A DNA stretch of 64,000 nucleotides from Aquatica leii (GCA_035610365.1 CM069432.1:185861027-185925026), one strand, 5' to 3'. Positions 35,785 through 48,676 are shown, numbered from the stretch's first letter. The notes: generated by a model not told the origin, from the letters alone. Program-made: numbers and translations.

Positions 35785-35884
35785 CATTTTTGTTTTGTGC
35801 AACTCGCTTTTAAATTTAATCAATGGTTAATTTTAACAAATGATTAGCAAACCGTTTGATTAACTTAGTTTTGTGCAACCGGGC
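35785..35884 (-). mobile_element. Harbinger-like terminus
   Basis: Minus strand begins GCCCGGTTGCACAAAACTAA and has a second GTTGCACAAAAC about 75 bp inward. GC-start termini with this TTGCACAAA style occur on PIF/Harbinger elements, whose second gene encodes a Myb-like protein, as found next door. No partner terminus or Harbinger transposase is seen, so the element is partial. Confidence 0.5.
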
Positions 35885-36717
35885 AATAGTTCATAAATTG
35901 ATTATTAGTTACAATATGTGTTATTATCAACACCATTTTAATTGTTCCTATTGTTTTGTTCTAAACACAGGTGTCTTTAGTGTGAAATACTCTCGTTTGT
36001 AGCAGTTCTAATTTCATTTATGTGTAACTCATAAAATACACCTTTTATCAATATCGTAATTCAGCTTTTGTATTCACCAATGTTCGGTAAACTAGATTTT
36101 TGATCCTTCTTCATAGAAAAAAATCTAATAAAGACAAGTCAAAAGATCTAGAAAGACAAATTATGTATGTCTACTTTCTATTCATCTGTTATTAAACACT
36201 TTGTTTAACAATGTAGTTACATTGTTTGCGGTATGAACTAGATCGTAATTTTTTTAGAAATGGAATTACAACATTGGGCAGAATGGTTAATTGCTTTTAT
36301 GAATTTATGAGTTTGTCATAAATAAAAAAAAACTCTACTGCCAATCAACATTGTAAATACATTGAAACTAAATTTACTTTTAAACCCTTTTTCTTCAATA
36401 CACTTTGGATTAATTACATCCTCGTGTGTAAATTTAGCTTCATCTGCCAAATAACTATTTTTTAAAACTTAACTACCATTATTTGACAAAACTGTATGCG
36501 GTTTTTCTTGTCATTTTCTATCAGTAATTGTACGAGAATAAATTGTGAACTTAATGTTTAGTTAAATACCTTCAACGAACGAGAATTGGAAGTTAATATA
36601 TTTTTTTCTGTTTCTCTAATTTGGCCATAAGTTTGTTTCAATTCTGTTTGTTAAAAACTCTGTTTGTAACTGTAGTTACTTTAGGGAGCGCTTTTCTGTC
36701 ATAGGTTCGTTGATTCG
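35885..36717. other. Intergenic, no gene seen
   Basis: AT-rich sequence with chance frames only. Confidence 0.5.
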
Positions 36718-36875
36718 TAATACCACGTGAATTTTAAATACCAAAAGTCACTTGATCATGTAGCATAAGCAACACACCATGCGATGTTGGTATTTTGCTT
36801 TAATAACTTAAACAAAACTAAATTAAATGTCAGCCATTGGCGGAACAAAATGATGTCTTCTTCAAACAAAACAAT
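36718..36875 (-). repeat. Second copy of the 30.9-kb repeat, inverted
   Basis: Reverse complement of 30878-31015. Shared blocks include the terminus (TACCACGTGAATTTTAAATA against TACTATGCGAATTTTAAAAA), AAAGCAAAATACCAACAT and CTGACATTTA(G/A)TTTAGTTTT. It represents one end of the same non-autonomous family; the other end is not found. Confidence 0.65.
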
Positions 36876-37129
36876 TATACAAAAATGAATGACAATGTAA
36901 ATAAGTTTTAATTAATATATTAGTAAAATAAAAATATACATAAAAAGGTTACTTTAGAAATTGTTCAAAATATTCATTATTCGCGAAACATAACTACACA
37001 CCTTTTTTTAAATTATCGAAAACTTACACTAGAACTTCAGGAGTTACACTATTAACTTCTTTTTGTATAACTTCTTTAAAATTATCGATTGTTTAAGGAC
37101 TATTTGCATAAACCTTGTTGTTAAAGTTA

Positions 37130-37470
37130 CTAAACATAAAAAAAAGTTCAAGGAGGTTAAATCAAGTGACCTCGGTGGCCAACGCCCACGACTAATCAAG
37201 TTGTTATCAAAAAACTGCTGTAAATAAGCAATAGTTGCCTGAGCAATCTGCGCTGTTGCCCTATCCTATTAAAAATATCTGTAAGATATGTTTGCGGTAG
37301 CGTTTTGCATTTATGGTACCATCAAAAAACACTGGACCATAAATACGCCTTCCTTACATTGCTAGCCATACACCTATTTTTTAAAACGTCTGCATGTTTT
37401 AGCCATTTCTATTACACTCTCCATAAATGATAAACAAATTTAAAGTATTTGCATTTGTATACTCTGCCAT
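37130..37470 (-). pseudogene. Mariner-type transposase with large internal deletion
   Basis: It opens MAEYTNANTLNLFIIYGECN, the helix-turn-helix start of an insect transposase group (pattern YTN.E..D...YG.C.GN). Within about 30 codons it jumps to the end of the catalytic domain: FFDGTINAKRYR-like, DRATAQIAQATIAYLQQFF (second Asp kept, family DGATAHTAQ) and NLISRGRWPPRSLDLTSL (third Asp kept). The region between, with the first Asp, is gone. Stops and frameshifts also occur. The pattern is that of an internally deleted non-autonomous copy. Confidence 0.75.
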
Positions 37471-40400
37471 TTTAATGTTCACAAAGAATGTAATTTTTGC
37501 TTAAACGTGTCAACTTCTACTTGTTATTATTGCACTGTAGTTATGATTGCCACTGATTGTAAGTAAAAATCTATTTATAAATTTAAAGTTCAATAGAAAC
37601 TTTTTGTAGAAAATAATCTGTAGAATAGCATAATATTATAAAAATGGTGTTCTATTTAAAAAAATAGAGTTTTTATAATTGTTAGCTGTTACAAGTGAGA
37701 CATGTTTATTGTCCTTAACTGTCATAAATTCAAATTTTTCACTATTGTAAACCGTCTTTGACAATTTTTGCGCACTTGTCAACATAAACCTCAAATTATT
37801 TTGGGAGATTTTGAGACTTTGGGAGCCTTCTAGTCTCTGTTCAAACAATCAAATTTTGTATTCAACTCGTTCCTGTCTAAATTGGACGTTTTTTTCCCTC
37901 GAGGACTTGTCCTCTTGGAAAAAAAAGCATCCAAATTACACAGGAACTCGTTAAATAAACTACTATTGTTTTTCCTGAAAAAGAAAAATCATATTAACCA
38001 TGGTAATAAAAGATAAATAATGCCTTTTAAACAAGTATATGCATTTACACTTTTTGATTGTCATTACTTTACTTGATGTTTTAATATCTGGACAAACTCG
38101 AAAAACACAAATAATCATTTTTTAGAGTAATAAACACTTTCCGGTATGACCGAAAGTATCACAACGTTGCAATTATTTTAGTTTAATAGATCATATATCA
38201 TTATGCATGTATACTAACTTTGAAGCAAATGTATTCAGTCTCTATATATGTCTACTGCCCAGTTCCGCGTTCACGCGTCTATTAAATAGTTGATTTATGT
38301 ATGTTAAATTCGATCTGTTGGTTCTTTCTTATCTTAAATAAATCTTAATTTCCACATATTTATTACTTTATATTAATCGTTTAAATAAGTAGACAATTAC
38401 AAAAAATCAAACTTGTATTTAATTTAATTGATATAACTACAAATTAAAACAAAAAATAATAATATGTGTTTTGAACATTAATGTAGATAATACAGTTTAC
38501 TTTAAACGTCACTATAAAGTTAGATTAAACGTTGTATTATATATCAAAGACCACTTCTTACTAACCAGTGTTATATGTTATTTATTGTCGCTAATCGGTT
38601 TTGCCAGAAACGGTAATGATTGCACTAGATACGATTACTAGTTACTAGTAAAATGTAGAATTAAGTTTAGCTGATTAACTTGATAAACGTCTCGTATCTT
38701 ATTTTTTTTTTATGTTTCTTTTCCTATATACATACATATAATATATCGAAAATTAAATTTCAATAGACGGGTTTTTGTATATAATAAGCTTATAGATACG
38801 TTGTTTATGGTATATTTTATATGATTTAAGCTATAGACACAATAAATTCAATAGTAGCTTAAAATCCTATTAAAACGTAAAACCAATTGATTTTGCATAC
38901 AATAGAGAATATGTGTCAGGTTTACTGTGAATTTAAATTTTCACACTTGTACTATGCAAAACTAAATATCAAAATGAACTCGTGTGAAAATTTGTTATTA
39001 TGTTACAATTTAAATTTTATTTTATCTAAATAAGTAAATAAATAAATAATTGTAAATATCTGTAAAATGCAAAAAAATGGCCAACTAAAACTATAATTTT
39101 GCTTTTATTTTTTATTATAATAAAACTATTATAACATTGAAATAGTTAGTTCAAATAATTAATAGCCGAAAAATAGTATAATTATTATATAATATTTACA
39201 ATATACTTTTAGTCTTATTTTAATACTTACGCTACTTAAGAAATTTTTTTGATTTTTGAATAATAAATTATTTTTTTCGAAATGATTTCTAAATAAAATT
39301 GTTATTATCTTGACTTACGTTTGCGTCTATTATAAACATAGTTTACTTAAGCTATAGTGTTTAATCCATAATATCCTTAATATTTAATCACTCAAGTATA
39401 CAGTCCGCTAACGTTTATATATGCCTTCGGGAAATCCTGACTATATCAACCTACATTGTCCTCTTCAAACAGATATTACTAAAAACTAAAATAAAACTTT
39501 TAAATTCAAATATATTTTTATAATATTTTTATAATATTAAATATATATTACTCAGTTTATCATGTAAAACATTGCAATAGTTATCAATAAATCAAAGAAA
39601 AAAATTAAAAAGTAGCAGATTCGCCACAAAAAGAGATAATAGCGTTTACTAAATGTGCATTAAGTTATTGAAGTTTGCTAAACTAGACATATAGGGATCT
39701 TTTACGTACACATAAGCGCATCACACATTGGTTTGACAGGCCACATATTAGTTTAAGTTTCAATTACAATTCTTAAGCAAATATTAAATTTGTAAAATTC
39801 AAATTTATTTATTAAAAAAATTTATAATTAAAAACTTTTGTCTACGTAATTAGCTGTCATGCGTGGTAAGACAATAAATAATACTAATCGTTACCAACAT
39901 ACCTACTGATAGGTCTTACCACTCGCTAAAGACCGCAACAACTAGATTAAATTTCATCAATTACAAACTAATACAAGATTAACACATTGGTCAACATCAA
40001 TAATTTACAGCAGTGACTAGAAAACGTAGTTATATCCTTTTCACAATCTTAACGTTAAGTCATATTTGTAACAAAACAATTTTAACTTTATCTGTAACAA
40101 CTGTGGTTTTACCTACAAAAAAAATGTATGCAAATGAATAATATTGAAGTGTCTGTTTGTAATGTCAAACTAACAGATTCTTACTAAATACTTATAAAAC
40201 ACAATATAAAAATTTTTTGTATGTCTGTTTGGTATGGTTAATTTCCAAAACGGCTGCGGCTGGACGAGACTTTCACTAACAGATACTACTTTTATTTTAG
40301 AAAAAGAATTAGAGTTCTGCAGAAAAAAAATTGAAACCCATAAAATTGTAAACAAAAATGATAAATTAAAATGGATATGGGGGTTCTTAAACAACGCCAG

Positions 40401-43171
40401 GGAGTCCGCGTAAGGTTTAATAAAAATTAAAAAAACTATGACACATTTGAAATAAAATGAAAGTTAAAATAAATAACAATGAATAAATTATTAACGATTT
40501 TCGCGTCCTAAATAAAATATAAATATAAACAAGTGCATAAAATGCAAGTAATAACAGGCATCACGGTGAGTCAGGCCTATCTATACAGGTTTGTACAGGT
40601 ATGCAATAGAGCCGATACCTGTACCAAGTAGTCTATAATATGAACTATAAAAAAGTCGTGCATTTAATCAAAAATTTCGTCTGTGTTATGCGCGAAGTGT
40701 ATACAACAAATTTTTCTAGTCTTGGACAAAAAAGTATTAGTTTTTGTATTGTTACTTTCGTTACGTAAGTATATTTGAATAAAATTGATATCTTTTTTTA
40801 ATGTAGTTAAGCAAAGTTATACTCTTGTCTAAATTGATTAAAACTAAATTATATATCACAGTTATCAGTACAGTAATCTCTTGACATTCATTGAAGATTT
40901 CTTTTTTATTAAAAACTTAAAAAATGATGAAGTTTTTTAAAAAAGATGTTTTTCTAAAGAAGCTTTTGATAAAACACTAACTTCTAATTTTGTTCTATTT
41001 AACCTTATTCTAGACTTCATACGCTTCGCCCAAAACCTATAATGGCTGATATTTTGTTTCTATCATTTAGCCAATACATGAAATTCCACTAAGAAATAAG
41101 AATGTAAATATTGACAAAAATAAACAATATCCCTAATTATCTGTTTACTGCTATTCTAAGAATCTTTTTATCTCAATATAGGGTACATAAAAAAATAAAT
41201 TCTACTAAACTGTTTGAATAAAATTTATATTAAATACAATAAAAATTTTGAATATAAACCTACACTAAAAAAACCAAAATATATAAAAATAGGTTTATTT
41301 TTATACATATACAAAAATCTGAAAAAAATGTAAAATACTTTTATTATCATCGTACTTACTTAATTAAAAATACTTATTTTTTGTATAGTTGTTTACAAAA
41401 ATAGTTTAATACATTTTTTAATTAGTGTTAATTCCAAATAACCTATTAATTACCAAAATCACTGTATCGACAAATTAAATACATTTTAGATATACAAAAA
41501 AGTTTCTCTGTATTTACTAAAAGAGACGTTTCCAAACGGAACCTTCAGTAGTTGTATTTAAATTCGGATCCCCTACACATCAATTCAAATTTAGACATAT
41601 GTCTTCTTCCCCCTTTACAGATAACGTAAAATTTAAATGTAAATAAATTACAAGTTTTGTACATGCATGCTTTAGATAAACTTGTAAAACTTATTCAAAA
41701 GGTAACACAACAATAAACTAAATCTAATAACTTGTTTTAAAATTTAATAATCGATTAAAAAAGTCACAATATAAGCAATAATATGTTATCTTTTTAATAA
41801 TTGACTATATTTTAATATGAGCTAAGCTTGAGTTTGTCGTTACACCTAATATGAAATTGAAAACATTGGATGAAATGAGTAATACATTCCATGTCATTTT
41901 TATTTTTATTAAATTAATTCTTATTTGAACGTGTGTTTTTTAAAATAAAAAGTCATATGCATCAAATTGTACTAGCTTTAAATCTTTGCTTAAATACAAA
42001 AATTGTTTTAAATTAAAAAAAATATATTAAGAACCATAAATATTCGAACGTATTAAAACAATAGTAGTTTACGTAACAAGAGTCGAAAATAAGAAATAGC
42101 ATAACGAACGTTAATGCGACGCGAGACCGCACGGACGAGCGTTGCATGTGAGTGAGTTATGCTATGATTCTTTCGACGAGAGTAATGTACATTATTTTTT
42201 GTGTTGCCTTTTATAAAATTACATTCTTTTTAGAAAAATTAAAAAAATTAATAGAAATATAATGTTGGTACTACATTTATTACTAAATCTGTCAAATTTG
42301 ACATTAACTTTAACATCGTTTTTCTTCAATTTTAACTGAATTTCAAGATTTTTAAAATGATTTTTTCACTTTTCGCATACTCGTTCTAATATATTAACTG
42401 ACTTTGAACACTTACTTTTATATAGATTCCTAGTTTTCATTTTGCCACCCTAGAGCTTTTTTCGTTCATTACGTAACTACCCTAACGAACGAATATTCAC
42501 GTTTGCAATGTTGGCAGCACAAAAAAATAATTTAAAACATTTTATAAATAAACAATCAACTGCTCCATTAATTGACAATATTCAAGTAAATAAGTGTCAA
42601 CCACAAACATCGTACTTTACAAATTATATATTTTATAATTTTATAACTTTTTCAGTCATAAAATTTAAGCCCCTTGTTTAAACCATAACGATATTAACCA
42701 TGTAAAAATTTGTCAACTTATGCGTGTTCTATACAAATTTCCATATATGTCATACATGTACCATCGGTAATTCCAGAAATACACACTGTTCTCAAAGTTC
42801 CATCAAAACAGCATTTAATTTATATATTTAAACTATTTACATCTTTAATAGTTAAATGCCTGTAACGTATGTATATTAAATTACTATTGCAATTTATTAA
42901 TGCAAAAAATTATACACAATTAAAATTATTATATTGCCATTTTTTCTATTTTATTTATTATCTCCAAAGCAAACGTAAACAACAAAGGCACACGTGATCA
43001 CTTTTCTCAACCACTAAAACACGGACACGTATAATTGCCTACATCGTAAGCTTTTTAGTAGCACGAAACATACGCCCATCAAAGTCAACAGTGCAACCGT
43101 GGTTTTCAATAACCACAAACAGAAAACTAACTTAAACAAATTTTAAACTAACAACTAAATAAAATACACTG
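37471..43171. other. Long intergenic stretch, no gene seen
   Basis: About 5.7 kb of AT-rich DNA with no recognised protein. It holds a foldback at 37869-37947 and a GC-richer patch at 42115-42160. The last 200 bp (42970-43171) follow the BEL/Pao pol stop and may hold its 3' untranslated region or LTR, but no matching 5' LTR could be identified. Confidence 0.5.
37869..37947. repeat. 79-bp foldback hairpin
   Basis: Arms GTTCCTGTCTAAATTGGA and TCCAAATTACACAGGAAC pair, then T-runs against A-runs, around a GAGGACTTGTCCTC centre. No frame. Confidence 0.75.
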
Positions 43172-44982
43172 CTACTGCAAATGAGGCGGACATAACTTTA
43201 CTAAAGAGCGCTTGAACAGTCCTTGAACTGCACGAACTGTCGCCACGCGAAAAATATTATCCTTTCCAGGATGCAATTCGACTATTTTGCCTATCCTCCA
43301 ATTTAGAGGTGGACTCAGCTCGTCTTTGATTAAGACTAACGTGCCAATATCGATTGGCTCAAGCACCTTTGAATGTTGTGCAATGACGAATAATAATCGA
43401 CTAAAACAAAAAACTCATTACGATCTATTTGTACCGCGAATACCATGTGCTTCAATTCACAGGTGGTTTTTGGCGGCGACGAAACAACTATCTTTTAGCC
43501 AGAATTCTATCTGGTGATGAAGCAAATTTTGTCCCGCCTACCATAAAGAACAGGCGACTAACTTTTTTGGCAAAAGACCACACGAGGCCAAATCGGCCGG
43601 ATTGTAACAAGAACGAACGTAACGCCAACAACTAGGAGGAACGATTTTCTGGATCTGTGAGACGCGGTTAGCTATCAAGATCTTCCAACAATGCGGTAAA
43701 GAGCGTATCCACGCCAATGCTACCTGCAACGAACGTACAACAAAAGTCAAAGGCTTTATATAACGAGGAATTTTAAGATTTGACAAATCTACGAGTGATG
43801 ATTTATACTTTTCCACTAACTTCGAAGATCGTCAGGGGGCTCTGTGTCCCAATCTAAACCTATAAGCTACAGATGCTATATTAATTGTTTTGCAAAAAAT
43901 GTTGAGATAGGAACATTAAAGGGTCATAAATCTTTGACTTCTGACAAAATAGTTCTCTTAGTTCAAAGCGAATCTTTTGGATTAATCCAGAATGAAAACA
44001 AATCCATAGAAGCGTGCCACTGTAGACCTAAAATCTTTAAAATGACATCAGCCTCTGTGTCAAATAAGAAGGGGCTAGTGACAATGTTCCGCCGGCAACG
44101 AAGCGGAAATCCATGGGTCATTAGCAGACAATTTGCGTAACTTCAAACAACCAGAATTAAGCAATTAAATCAATTGTATTTGCAAATCTATTGACGAATC
44201 TAATGTGCTTCACATGCAAAGTCATTTACGTATAAATGTCCAATGATCGCTTACGAAGCGAGAGGAAATTCTTTTTTATCTAAGAATTCGTAATAAATGT
44301 GTCACCTAAGCAGAGGATTGCTGCTGATAAACTACTGCACAAAATACCAAGGTAATTATGACAATGCTTTGTGTTAAAGCTTATTTGACTTCTTAAGTCA
44401 CCAAGTACTCTAAAGGTTGGAAACTTTCTCCAACAATCCTAAACTTCAAGACGAACAGTTGCTAGAGCCGTAATTATGGGACTATTATTGCTGGACCTCC
44501 TACTTGAAATCGAAACTACAGAAGTCAAATCTGTAGCCAAATGCAAAGATTCTTGGGAGCGGCGAGATTCAGAAGAAGAAGTTTTCTGAAAATGCAGCTA
44601 AGCAATACCGACAAGTAGCTTTCAAATTGCAAGATTTATCCTGATGTACGGGGCTTAAACACTTCAAACAAAGTCATGCAGATTTGACAGCGACATAGCG
44701 ATCATACCGTTTTAAGCCAGCGAAACTACTACAACGACAAATGAAATGCAATTGTCCTTTACAGAACGAACAGTTAGACTGCAACGATTGGTCGATCGTG
44801 GCAGCAAACGACAATTGTGGCTTGCCCCTTTCCGCATCACCACTAGATTTCGAATGGATTTGAAAGACACTACGAAGTTTTACTAAATTTGTTGAACTAC
44901 TACTACTAAACGAATTTGTTTTCATAGCACAACATTGATCGCTAAGGAACTGTCTAAGCATATCTAAAGTTGGAAACTGAGT
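43172..44982 (-). pseudogene. BEL/Pao retrotransposon: gag C-terminus and pol remains
   Basis: From 44.98 kb downwards: FPTLDMLRQFLSDQC, then two Cys/His zinc-binding stretches (NCSFCKGQLHFICRC and LKCLSPVHQDKSC...CRYC) with a TGA between them at 44674-44676; a protease-like LRSQISF segment near 44.4 kb; an RT remnant with YVND in place of YVDD and LNSGCLKLRKLSANDPWIS; an LGLQWHA...LDWDTEPPDDL segment; IPRYIKPLTFVVRSLQVAL with ANRVSQIQKI...WRYV...NPADLAS (RNase H and connection); and finally IDIGTLVLIKDELSPPLNWR with GKIVELHPGKD, the C-terminal domain of BEL/Pao pol. Most of RT and the whole integrase core are deleted. Many stops. The 5' half of gag lies at 49.3-49.8 kb, beyond a LINE insertion. 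Confidence 0.85.
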
Positions 44983-44986
44983 TTGA

Positions 44987-44988
<2 letters not shown>

Positions 44989-45037
<49 letters not shown>
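44989..45037. repeat. (TA)n microsatellite, LINE-2 3' tail
   Basis: About 24 AT units without interruption. It abuts the 9-bp target duplication on the 3' side of LINE-2, so it is best read as the element's simple-repeat tail, possibly expanded since insertion. Confidence 0.8.
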
Positions 45038-45039
<2 letters not shown>

Positions 45040-45307
45040 CATAACCTCATTTACCTTTCGGTGTAGAGTATAAAAATTAAACTTACTTATTCGAAATAAA
45101 CAATTTTCTAAACTAAGGAAAAAAAAAATTAAACTTACTTATTCTAAATAAACAACTTTTCTGTATATGTTATTATTCGTCTTACTTCATTTGCACCTCA
45201 CTACATGTTTTTTTTTCTACCACTCTTACCATTCTTAATATTCATATATTTTACCCAAATTAATACACTTCACACACGTTAGTTTATCTTTTTCCTTACT
45301 GTCTAAT

Positions 45308-45397
45308 TTATTCTATGCGTACAAACTTTGCCCATTTTTTTTGTCTTCTGTCAGTGCTTTCTAAAGCTCTTGAGGAATTAGGTAATGCCATGTGGTC
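45308..45397 (-). pseudogene. LINE-2 C-terminal end
   Basis: DHMALPNSSRALESTDRRQK then KWAKFVRIE and TAA at 45308-45310. This is the extreme C-terminus (D-R..KW..FV pattern) of an arthropod LINE polyprotein, separated from its upstream part at 48.69 kb by the RTE-like insertion. Confidence 0.75.
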
Positions 45398-45703
45398 TTA
45401 ATTCCAATGAGAGAAAAATCCGAACCTACACCTCCTAGTGGTAGAAAGCGGGCAACACCCATGGGTGGCTAACGTAGGTAGGGACCGAATGATCGCCGGG
45501 ATAAGCGGTCTCCCTCTTGTTGGTCAACAGCTTCGGGTGGATGAACCGACAAGAGGTAAGGGGCACCCCCTTGCCCTTGGGTCGAGAAGTCAGCCCTAAA
45601 GGCGGACGAACCACTGATGATGGTCAACGGCATGAGGATGCAGAAAGCAAGGGGAAACTACTGCATTAAAGATCCAAACGGATTTCCCTTGTATTAAGTC
45701 ATT

Positions 45704-46625
45704 ATGGCAGATTTCAGGGTAAAATATTCCGGAGTTTCTAGTCCCCCATTCGGATCTCCGGGGGGGACGATCATGAAAGATGCTAAGAGGAAGAAAAAGA
45801 ATACGAGTATGAACAACTTAAAAATTGCAACATGGAACGTAACCAGTATGTATGAAGCGGGAAAGGTCCATAATGTGGCACATGAGATGGATAGATTGAA
45901 TGTAGATATCCTAGGAATTAGTGAGACTAGATGGCCAGATCAGGGAATAAGTCAAATAGGTAATCAGCACATAATATACTATTCTGGAAATATAGATTTG
46001 TCTCACAGACACGGGGTAGCAATTATGATGAGGAGAAATTTGTCTGATTCAGTTATAAACTTTGTTCCATTCTCAGAACGTCTAATGTTAATACAGATAA
46101 AGGCCAGGCACGTTAATGTTAATTTGATACAAGCATATGCACCGACTGCAGACAAGGAAGAAGAAGAAATTGAAAGATTCTACGCAGACATTGATAAGGC
46201 ATTCGAACTAACAAAAAGAAAAGATGTCACAATTCTCATGGGAGATTTTAACGCCAAAATTGGTAGAGGGAGTGGAAAAAGTGGTAGGAGACTATGGCTT
46301 GGGTGTACGCAATGACAGAGGACATCGCTTAATTCAGTTTTGTCAAGAAAAGGAGTTGGTGGTTACCAACACTTTCTACGACCTGCCGCCGAGGAGACTA
46401 TATACCTGGGTGTCCCCTCAAGATAACGACGATCATATTGTACGCAATCAAATAGATTTTCTAATAATAAACTGGAGATATAGAAACTGCGTAAAATCTA
46501 TAAAAGCTTATCCAGGTGCGGATGTGGACTCAAATCACAATCCTATAATAGCAAAAATGAAAATTTGTCTCAAAAAACCAATGGAAAGGTCAAAAAAATC
46601 AGCATATAGATTGCAATCGTCTTAA
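45704..46625 (+). pseudogene. RTE-like APE endonuclease domain, frameshifted
   Basis: First frame: LKIATWNVTSMYEAGKVHNV, LGISETRWPDQ (catalytic Glu), YAPTADKEEEE and LMGDFNAKIG (Asp and Asn). A frameshift near 46270-46290 moves the reading to VVGDYGLGVRNDRGHRLIQF, TNTFYDLPPRRLYTWVSPQ, IDFLIINWRYRN and SNHNPIIAKM, where the final His is kept. This is the apurinic-like nuclease that nicks the target in non-LTR retrotransposition; insect genomes often mislabel it craniofacial development protein 2-like. A stop ends the frame at 46623-46625. Confidence 0.85.
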
Positions 46626-46683
46626 GGACATTACTGTTAGAGAAGAAATAATAAATGAAATTAACGAAAATCTCCGAAGTAAT

Positions 46684-48676
46684 GTGGTGACAGACGATAT
46701 TAATCAAAACTGGAAGTCTTTTAAGAGTGCTCTATTGACGCCCACAGAAAAACACCTGAGAAGACAAAAAAAGAGTAATAACAAAGGATGGATGACGAAC
46801 GATATCTTAAACCTCATGGATGAACGAAGAAAAAATAAAACTAACAGGAAAAGATATAAAAGTATTCAGAAGCAGATTCGTCAGAAAATTCGGGAGGCTA
46901 AAGAAGCATGGTTCACACAAAAATGTGAAGAGATCGAAAACCTACAAAAGAAACATGATGCTTTCAATTTACACAAAAAAGTAAAAGAGCTTTCAGTACC
47001 TCCAAAAACAAGACAGATTTCGTACACGTTATTAGATGAGAATGGAATAGTGATAGCGGATATTGAAAGTATACTCAAGCTATGGAAAAATTATATTAAA
47101 AACTCTTTGAGGATAATAGAACGATGAATATAACAGAATTTGACGAAGAAGAAACTGGATCTGAAATTACCTTCAGAGAAATAAAATACGCTCTTCAAAA
47201 CATGAAAACTGGGAAAGCAGCCGGCCCAGATAACCTGCCGATTGAAATACTTAAACTGTTAGAAGATACCCATATCAAGCTACTAGAAGAACTATTCAAC
47301 AGTATTTATAAAACAAGCATAATCCCAAAGGAATGGCTTGTTTCCACATTTATAGCCATTCCCAAGAAAAATAAACCACGACACTGTAGTGATTATAGGA
47401 CAATTAGCTTAATGTGCCACACACTTAAACTGTTTCTGAAGATCATACACCACAGATTGTACTTAAAGCTGGAAGAACACATAGGAAACACTCAGTTTGG
47501 CTTCAGAAGGGGTTTGGGAACACGTGAAGCCCTAGTACCTTATAATATACTTATGCAACGATGCCTCCACATGAACGAAGATGTCTACGTCTGTTGTATT
47601 GACTACAACAAGGCGTTCGATAAAGTAAAACACGATATTCTCTTAGAGCTCCTTCGAAATAAGGAAATAGACACACGCGATATAAGAATTATTTCTAACT
47701 TATATTTTAACCAAAAAGCGGTCATACGTGTGGATCAAAGAGTATCGGAAGAGATCGAGATCAAGAGAGGCGTAAGACAAGGGTGCATATTATCCCCGAC
47801 ACTCTTTAATTTTTACTCAGAACATATAATTGATAAGGCAATCACAGGTGAATCTGCTGGTATAACTGTTAATGGAATACCGATTAATAACATTAGGTAT
47901 GCAGATGATACCATTATTATGGCAGAAACATTAGAAGATTTAACTAGAATAATGAATAGAGTGGCGGTAGTTAGTGAGGAATATGGCCTAAGTTTAAATA
48001 CCAGCAAGACAAAGTTCATGATCATCTCAAAAGAGACATTGACAACGTAAACCTCTGTATTCAAGGAGAACAAATAGAACGAGTGGAAAGATATAGATAT
48101 CTGGGTACGACGGTTAACAATAGAAATGAAAACGCACCTGAAATTCTTTCTAGAATAGAACAGGCAAGAAATACATTCTTAAAGATGAAATGTGTCTTAT
48201 GCAACAAAGATCTGACGTTACCTCTCAAATTAAGATTGGTAAAATGCTATGTCTATTCCGTATTGTTATACGGAATGGAAGCATGGACACTAAACAAGTA
48301 CCTAACAAAAAGGTTACACTCCTTCGAATTGTGGATATACAGACGAATTCTTAAAATCCCGTGGACCGACAAAATTACAAATAAGGAAATGCTGAGGAGA
48401 GTAAATAAAGATGAAGAAGAACTCGTCACGGATATCAAAAGGCGTAAACTTCAATATCTTGGCCACATTATACGGGGAAAGCAATACGACCTGCTAAAAC
48501 TTATCATGCAAGGAAAAATTCTGGGCAAACGAAGTGTTGGACGAAGAAGAATGTCTTGGTTACGTAACCTGCGGGAATGGTACAACTGTAACTCCACCCA
48601 GCTGTTTCGGGCAGCAGCATCCAAAATAAAAATCGCCACGATGATTTCCAAACTCCGTAGCGGAGATGGGACTTAA
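46684..48676 (+). pseudogene. RTE-like reverse transcriptase and C-terminal domain, frameshifted
   Basis: 46684-47127: linker rich in Lys/Arg (WMTNDILNLMDERRKNKTNR). 47124-48050: RT proper with GPDNLPIEI, FIAIPKKNKPRHCSDYRTIS, QFGFRRGLGTREAL, motif A CCIDYNKAFDKVKHD, motif B GVRQGCILSPTLFN and motif C IRYADDTII. 48083-48676: C-terminal domain RYRYLGTTVNN, LLYGMEAWTLN, ELWIYRRILKIPWTD and GHIIRG. Frames change at 46625-46684, about 47124 and about 48050, so at least four lesions including the endonuclease one make it inactive, although all RT motifs are intact. Confidence 0.88.

Noticed and set aside
42970..43171. BEL/Pao 3' LTR
   Set aside because: No matching sequence could be found upstream of gag near 50 kb, so an LTR cannot be claimed.
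45000..45040. CRISPR-like or satellite array
   Set aside because: Simple dinucleotide tract only; no spacer-repeat array exists anywhere in the window.
44989..45042. Ile-Tyr repeat at the start of a gag frame
   Set aside because: It is translation of the (TA)n LINE tail, not gag protein.
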